NCBI GenBank assembly: GCA_902782815.1
Contig: CACZOS010000031.1
Span: forward strand, 1 to 9,104
Source of the DNA: an uncultured Lachnospiraceae bacterium
Lineage (GTDB): Bacteria; Bacillota; Clostridia; Lachnospirales; Lachnospiraceae
DNA length: 9,104 bases
Direction of reading: 5' to 3'
Below the pieces are notes generated by a model. That model ran no database searches, was not told the origin of the DNA, and was given only the letters and a program-made list of their open reading frames with translations. Position 1 is the stretch's first letter, and every line of letters starts with the position of its first letter. Positions 5,748 to 9,104 of this stretch are shown piece by piece. The translations under genes and the position numbers were made by a program.

Positions 5748-7907
5748 CTATACAAGTCCGCGCTTTTCTGCCAGAATCTGGGCGGTGTGTTTCACTTTAA
5801 TATCATCAATGCCTCGGGCATCGAGTCCTCCCTTGATCTGCATCATACATCCCGGACAGTCCATGACTACCACATCCGGATTCACATCCTTGATATGATT
5901 GATCTTATTCTCAAGGATAGGAGCTGAAATCTCAGGATACAGCACACTGTAGGAACCACCGAAGCCACAGCAGTTATCGTGTTCTTCCATCTCGACCAGT
6001 TCTACACCTTTTGTCTTATTTAACAGTTCTCTCTGCTCCCGGGTCACTCTCATGCTCCTGCACAGATGACAGCTGTCGTGATAAGTAACCCTGACTTCTT
6101 TCCCGTCACCCTCTTCTTTGCATCCGCCGAGATCGTAGAATAACTTACAGAAATCAAAAGCCTTCTCAGCCAGAATCTCCGCTCTTTTACGCATGGGGCT
6201 GCCTTCTTCAAAAAAGCCGGGATATTGACGAAGCTGATGTGTACAGGAAGGACAGGCAGATACGATGTAATCATAGTCTTCGGCATGCATTGCTTCGATA
6301 TTGATTTCTGCCTCCCTGGCCGCATTTTCCGTATCTCCCATGTTGGAGGCCGGACATCCGCAGCAGGCCTGATCCATAGGCATATCCACCAGGTATCCGA
6401 TGGAATTGAGGTCAGCCACCACATCCCTGGCCAGATCGGTATAGACGAAATCTAAAAGACAACCGGTGAATATGGCAATCTTCCCTTTGGGATTCTCCAC
6501 ATTCTGTCTGAGTGTGGGGAAGATATCCCGGAAAGGAACCTGAGCGATATTCGGGAAGCTTCTTCCTTCAGTCAGTCCGGAAAGGAACATGGGAAGATGA
6601 CGGATCATAGGCTGTCCTTTAGTGAAAGGAGCCTGAGCCACAGCAGCTATTCTCAGCATGGAGTGGAAAAGTTTACGGTCCGTCACCGCGTCCAGGGCAA
6701 ATTTCTTTATGGCATTCGGATGATCCTGGGCATCTTTTTCCCGGATCTTCATGATCATCTCGGGAATCTGAAGTCCTCCGCCGCAAACTTCCTTACATCT
6801 TCCGCACTGAAGACAAATGTTCTGTATCTGGCCGGCTCTTTCTTCGGATACCAGGAAATGGCTTAGCAGTGTACCTATTCCGCCTGTGTAAACCTTGGAT
6901 CCATAAACATGTCCTCCCACCAGTGAAAAGGCGGGACAGACATCCAGACAGGCACCGCATCGGATACAGTCAAAAATCTGACGGAACTCCGGTTCCTCCA
7001 AGATCTGACGGCGTCCCGGGTCGTCTAGGATGACTGCGTAGAAATCCTTCTTTTCTTCGGTGTCATTTTCCTTGTCAGAAATCACGCTGCATGCACCGGT
7101 ATACATGGAGATGTAGGAAGTGATCCTCTGTCCTGTACCGTTGCGGGGCAGGGCCTTGAATATCCAGCGTGCATCGGATATGGATCTCACAAATTTCTCA
7201 ATTCCGAAGATATAAAGATGGGTTTTTGGTAATGTTCCTACCATACGTCCGTTACCTTCATTGGTCATGGTGAAGACCGTACCGGTCTCCGCCACTGCCA
7301 CGTTGGCTCCGGAAACCCCCATATCCGCCTGAGTAAATCTTTCACGCATCACCTTCCTTGCAGTCTTGACCTCCTCGGAGATGATAGGTTCGTTCTTTTC
7401 TTTGGTGTATTCGGTAAAAAGGTCAGCCACCTCTTCCTTGTTCAGATGAAGGGCAGGCATGACCATATGGACCGGGGTATTCCCTTCCAGGGCAATAATG
7501 AATTCACCCAGGTCCGTCTCCTGGACCAGGACTCCGTCATCAGTGAGGACTTTGTTGAAATGAAGTTCCTCCGAAGCCATTGACTTGGATTTTACGATAC
7601 TTTTTATTCCTTTTTCCTTGACAATACTGCGGATATATTCCATTGCCTCCTCTGTGGATTTGGCAACAAAAACATGTCCTCCTCTTGCCTCACAGTTGGT
7701 CTTAAACTGTTCGATCATCTCATCGACGTGATCCGCGGCATAATTCTTAACTTCCTTGATCTTATTACGCGTGGCTTCGAAATCAACGCCTTCATATGCT
7801 TTTTCCCTTTTAGCGGGATAAGTCTTACAGAATGTCCCAAGTGTCCTGGCAAGAGTTGTGTTATCCAATGCAGCACGTATTTCCTGCTTTAATGCTTCAC
7901 TCGACAT
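5748..7907 (-). CDS. LutB-LutA fusion: LUD-domain, two 4Fe-4S motifs and two CCG domains
   Basis: A 719-residue protein joining LutB-like (about 1-470) and LutA-like (about 476-719) halves, which are separate genes in Bacillus subtilis. LutABC oxidises L-lactate to pyruvate. The LUD domain includes MGVSGANVAVAETGT at 196-210 and NEGNGRMVGTLP near 216-227. Two ferredoxin-type motifs follow: C314, C317, C320, C324 and C365, C368, C371, C375. The C-terminal half has two CCG domains: C483, CCG at 515-517, C552/C555; and C613/C616, CCG at 646-648, C684/C687. In the first, CCG is followed by another Cys (C518). Such cysteine-rich domains bind Fe-S clusters in related dehydrogenases and heterodisulfide reductases. 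Fused forms occur in other anaerobes. No transmembrane segment is evident, so it is probably cytosolic. ATG has AAGGAGAG six bases upstream, 21 bases after lutC. The substrate could be another 2-hydroxy acid. Confidence 0.92.
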   Translation of the reverse strand: MSSEALKQEIRAALDNTTLARTLGTFCKTYPAKREKAYEGVDFEATRNKIKEVKNYAADHVDEMIEQFKTNCEARGGHVFVAKSTEEAMEYIRSIVKEKGIKSIVKSKSMASEELHFNKVLTDDGVLVQETDLGEFIIALEGNTPVHMVMPALHLNKEEVADLFTEYTKEKNEPIISEEVKTARKVMRERFTQADMGVSGANVAVAETGTVFTMTNEGNGRMVGTLPKTHLYIFGIEKFVRSISDARWIFKALPRNGTGQRITSYISMYTGACSVISDKENDTEEKKDFYAVILDDPGRRQILEEPEFRQIFDCIRCGACLDVCPAFSLVGGHVYGSKVYTGGIGTLLSHFLVSEERAGQIQNICLQCGRCKEVCGGGLQIPEMIMKIREKDAQDHPNAIKKFALDAVTDRKLFHSMLRIAAVAQAPFTKGQPMIRHLPMFLSGLTEGRSFPNIAQVPFRDIFPTLRQNVENPKGKIAIFTGCLLDFVYTDLARDVVADLNSIGYLVDMPMDQACCGCPASNMGDTENAAREAEINIEAMHAEDYDYIVSACPSCTHQLRQYPGFFEEGSPMRKRAEILAEKAFDFCKLFYDLGGCKEEGDGKEVRVTYHDSCHLCRSMRVTREQRELLNKTKGVELVEMEEHDNCCGFGGSYSVLYPEISAPILENKINHIKDVNPDVVVMDCPGCMMQIKGGLDARGIDDIKVKHTAQILAEKRGLV

Positions 7908-7928
7908 GATAAACTCTCCTTCCTCTTA

Positions 7929-8480
7929 TCATTCATCATCCACAACTACCGCTGTAAGTCTGATCGGTCCGTGAACACCTACCGTACTCACACATTCAAT
8001 GTCCGCAGTACGGCTGGGTCCGGTAATAAATCCGACAAAACCCGGCATCTCGGGGAGTTCCGCCAGGACATCAAACATATCGTCATACTCTTCCAATATG
8101 GTAGAGCCTTTTACCACGCCGATATAATACTCGGCCATGGTAGCAACCGTCCTCTCGTTGACGTCATCCCGTCCCTGTACAAGAGTGCCGAGATCGGCGA
8201 TTCCGTACTGGTTTTCGCTGACTCCCCCTTTCACTGTCTCCGCATGCAGACGAATATGGTCTGTGTATACCTGAATACCGGCGTTTTTCAATGCATCCGC
8301 CACCCCGGCTTCCTTTAACAAGGGAGTCTCCGCGATGCAGACATCGGCAATGCCTTCCTTTGTAAATACATCGGCGACAGCACGTCCCAGACCGGCTTTT
8401 GATGCACGTACGCAGGTTCCATTCACAGCTTCCAGATTCTTCTTGAATCTTTCATATAATTCATCCGTAAATCGACTCAT
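7929..8480 (-). CDS. lutC: LutC-like LUD-domain protein
   Basis: LUD-domain protein of the LutC type, a subunit of the LutABC lactate-oxidising system; its individual biochemical role is poorly known. It has 183 residues, shorter than Bacillus LutC (about 240), mainly at the N-terminus. Visible hallmarks are GVSENQYGIADLGTLV at 86-101 and the C-terminal GFITGPSRTADIE (150-162) with GVHGP at 168-172, typical of this family. It is the first gene of the minus-strand series, with AAAGGAG about seven bases before ATG and a sigma-A-type promoter about 50 bases upstream. The lutBA start follows 21 bases after its stop. Order lutC then lutBA differs from the lutABC order of Bacillus. Confidence 0.93.
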   Translation of the reverse strand: MSRFTDELYERFKKNLEAVNGTCVRASKAGLGRAVADVFTKEGIADVCIAETPLLKEAGVADALKNAGIQVYTDHIRLHAETVKGGVSENQYGIADLGTLVQGRDDVNERTVATMAEYYIGVVKGSTILEEYDDMFDVLAELPEMPGFVGFITGPSRTADIECVSTVGVHGPIRLTAVVVDDE

Positions 8481-8527
8481 ATCTCGCTCCTTTCCAGCAT
8501 TTTTTGCTTTATAAATAATAATTACAT

Positions 8528-8555
8528 TTTATATTATTTTCAGCAATTTCGTCAA
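8528..8555 (-). promoter_or_regulatory. sigma-A-type promoter for lutC-lutBA
   Basis: On the minus strand TTGACG (8550-8555), a 16-base spacer and TATAAA (8528-8533) each match five of six consensus positions. Transcription would start near 8521, giving a leader of about 40 bases that carries the lutC ribosome binding site. A second, poorer candidate lies farther upstream: a perfect TTGACA at 8593-8598 but only a weak -10. Confidence 0.6.
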
Positions 8556-8599
8556 TATAAATGAGAATAATCAATATTCACTTATTCATTGTTGTCAAA

Positions 8600-8618
8600 T
8601 TCAGAAAATTATTCTGAA
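8600..8618. promoter_or_regulatory. perfect 7-5-7 inverted repeat, candidate operator
   Basis: TTCAGAA-aatta-TTCTGAA is a perfect inverted repeat of 19 bases. It lies about 45 bases upstream of the lutC -35 box and about 20 bases upstream of the plus-strand -35 box. Its size and symmetry suit a dimeric regulator that could serve both directions. It does not match operators I know for LldR/LutR, Rex, CcpA or FNR, so the binding protein is unknown. A short RNA hairpin is possible, but no T-run follows. Confidence 0.45.
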
Positions 8619-8638
8619 AATATATGGCTTTAATCCGG

Positions 8639-8666
8639 TTGTCAATTTTCATTTATGTGCTATGAT
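8639..8666 (+). promoter_or_regulatory. sigma-A-type promoter for the plus-strand transcript
   Basis: TTGTCA (8639-8644), a 16-base spacer and TATGAT (8661-8666) each match five of six consensus positions. Transcription would start near 8673. The ATG at 8662 lies inside the -10 box, so a plus-strand frame beginning there would not be translated from this promoter. Confidence 0.55.
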
Positions 8667-8723
8667 TGAAAAGAAAACTCTCTCCAATACATTTTTTCTG
8701 AGATTTATACGTATGCAGCTCTA

Positions 8724-8776
8724 CCGGATGATCCGGAGAAAGGAAAATCCGATCACTGTGACAGATGATCGGATCA
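8724..8776 (+). repeat. cluster of inverted repeats in the plus-strand leader
   Basis: Three dyads lie within 53 bases just before the unrecognised frame. They are CCGGA-tga-TCCGG (8724-8736); TCCGATCA...TGATCGGA (arms 8748-8755 and 8766-8773), whose interior contains CTG-tga-CAG so the stem can extend with one bulge; and the overlapping palindrome TGATCGGATCA (8766-8776). They could be RNA hairpins in a leader of about 114 bases or DNA sites for a regulator. No T-run follows, so they do not look like an intrinsic terminator. The last arm ends about ten bases before the proposed ATG. Confidence 0.4.
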
Positions 8777-8786
8777 GATTTATATT

Positions 8787-9104
8787 ATGGATATCAGACA
8801 GATTGATACTAACCCTGAAGGTTCTTCGGAAGGGACAAAAAGCCTTCTCCGGGAAGCGATGGAGAATCTGAAGATCGAAGTCAGATTAAAGGGAGATCTG
8901 GGGCTGGATGATTCGGATCCCGACCTGGTCATGATCTGGAGTAAAGCAGAGGATCCCATGAACAGGGATATGATCGTCTGCTGGAAAGTGACGGATCCGG
9001 ATGCGCCGCAGATGAAAGACATGGTATCCCGCTGGGATGAATTTATCGTCCTGTCCGCCTCCGGAAAACCTCTCGGAACGGCAAGGGATTATTTTCTGAC
9101 CAAA
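8787..9104 (+). CDS. unrecognised protein, partial (C-terminus beyond right edge)
   Basis: An open frame of 106 codons without a stop runs to the right edge. I do not recognise a family. The protein is rich in Asp and Glu, with GDLGLDDSDPDLVMIW around residues 36-51, then WKVTDPDAP, and a hydrophobic FIVLSASGKPLG near 88-99; no signal peptide, membrane segment or cysteine motif is visible. Residue composition looks coding, more so than the overlapping frames. An in-frame TGA at 8766 limits the start to ATG 8787 or a later codon. No good Shine-Dalgarno precedes 8787, so the start is uncertain; ATG 8859 is an alternative with GGGAAG just upstream. The promoter at 8639-8666 supports transcription in this direction, divergent from lutC. 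Confidence 0.5.
   Translation, partial: MDIRQIDTNPEGSSEGTKSLLREAMENLKIEVRLKGDLGLDDSDPDLVMIWSKAEDPMNRDMIVCWKVTDPDAPQMKDMVSRWDEFIVLSASGKPLGTARDYFLTK

Larger units (their letters stand above)
8481..8786. promoter_or_regulatory. divergent intergenic control region
   Basis: This 306-base, AT-rich stretch has no convincing gene. It lies between lutC (minus strand) and the unrecognised plus-strand reading frame. It holds a promoter for each direction, a perfect 7-5-7 inverted repeat between them, and a leader with several inverted repeats next to the plus-strand frame. TTGTCAA occurs twice as a direct repeat (8592-8598 and 8639-8645). Confidence 0.7.

Noticed and set aside
6050..6424. Minus-strand open frame of 124 codons in another frame of lutBA
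   Set aside because: It lies wholly inside the lutBA coding region, whose CCG motifs run through it; composition is Trp/Arg/Ser-rich and not protein-like.
8662..8871. Plus-strand open frame of 69 codons
   Set aside because: Its ATG lies inside the predicted -10 box, it has no ribosome binding site, its composition is Arg/Lys/Ile-rich and unlike its neighbours, and it overlaps the better frame starting at 8787.
8780..9022. Minus-strand open frame of 80 codons
   Set aside because: It is antisense to the 8787 frame, Ser/Phe-rich, without a ribosome binding site or family resemblance.
1..9104. CRISPR array, tRNA/rRNA genes, insertion sequences or prophage
   Set aside because: No regularly spaced repeats, cloverleaf-like sequences, transposase or integrase motifs, or terminal inverted repeats were seen on either strand.

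Overview
The window looks like chromosome from an anaerobic, menaquinone-using bacterium, most likely a member of the Bacillota (Clostridia in the broad sense). The reasons are strong AGGAG/GGAGG ribosome binding sites, sigma-A-like promoter boxes, roughly balanced GC in genes with AT-rich spacers, and the combination of a LUD-type lactate oxidation module, a menaquinone tail/ring module and FixC/FixX homologues. No genus is claimed. There is no rRNA, tRNA, CRISPR array, integrase or transposase.

Eight genes lie head to tail on the minus strand, so the order of transcription runs from high to low coordinates. It starts with lutC (7929-8480) and a lutB-lutA fusion (5748-7907), an iron-sulfur/LUD-domain system of the L-lactate dehydrogenase type. 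Next is a tightly overlapping trio, hepT (polyprenyl diphosphate synthase), menA (DHNA polyprenyltransferase) and menG/ubiE (C-methyltransferase), which makes the last steps of menaquinone. After a 110-base gap come fixC (quinone-reducing flavoprotein) and fixX (ferredoxin-like), one base apart. A hairpin with a short T-run (1216-1261) then separates fixX from an ArsA/Get3-like ATPase gene that runs off the left edge.

The stretch 8481-8786 is a divergent control region. It has a good sigma-A-type promoter toward lutC, another toward the plus strand, and a perfect 7-5-7 inverted repeat between them. The plus-strand transcript would have a leader of about 114 bases rich in inverted repeats. It would then enter an unrecognised reading frame (8787 onward) that is cut by the right edge.

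Read together, the minus-strand genes look like an electron-entry island. LutBA/LutC would oxidise lactate (or a related 2-hydroxy acid), HepT-MenA-MenG would supply menaquinone, and FixC-FixX would deliver electrons from an electron-transfer flavoprotein to that quinone. The ETF itself (fixA/fixB) and the genes for the naphthoquinone ring are not in the window. The gene families are well supported. Their cooperation is inferred from order and orientation only.
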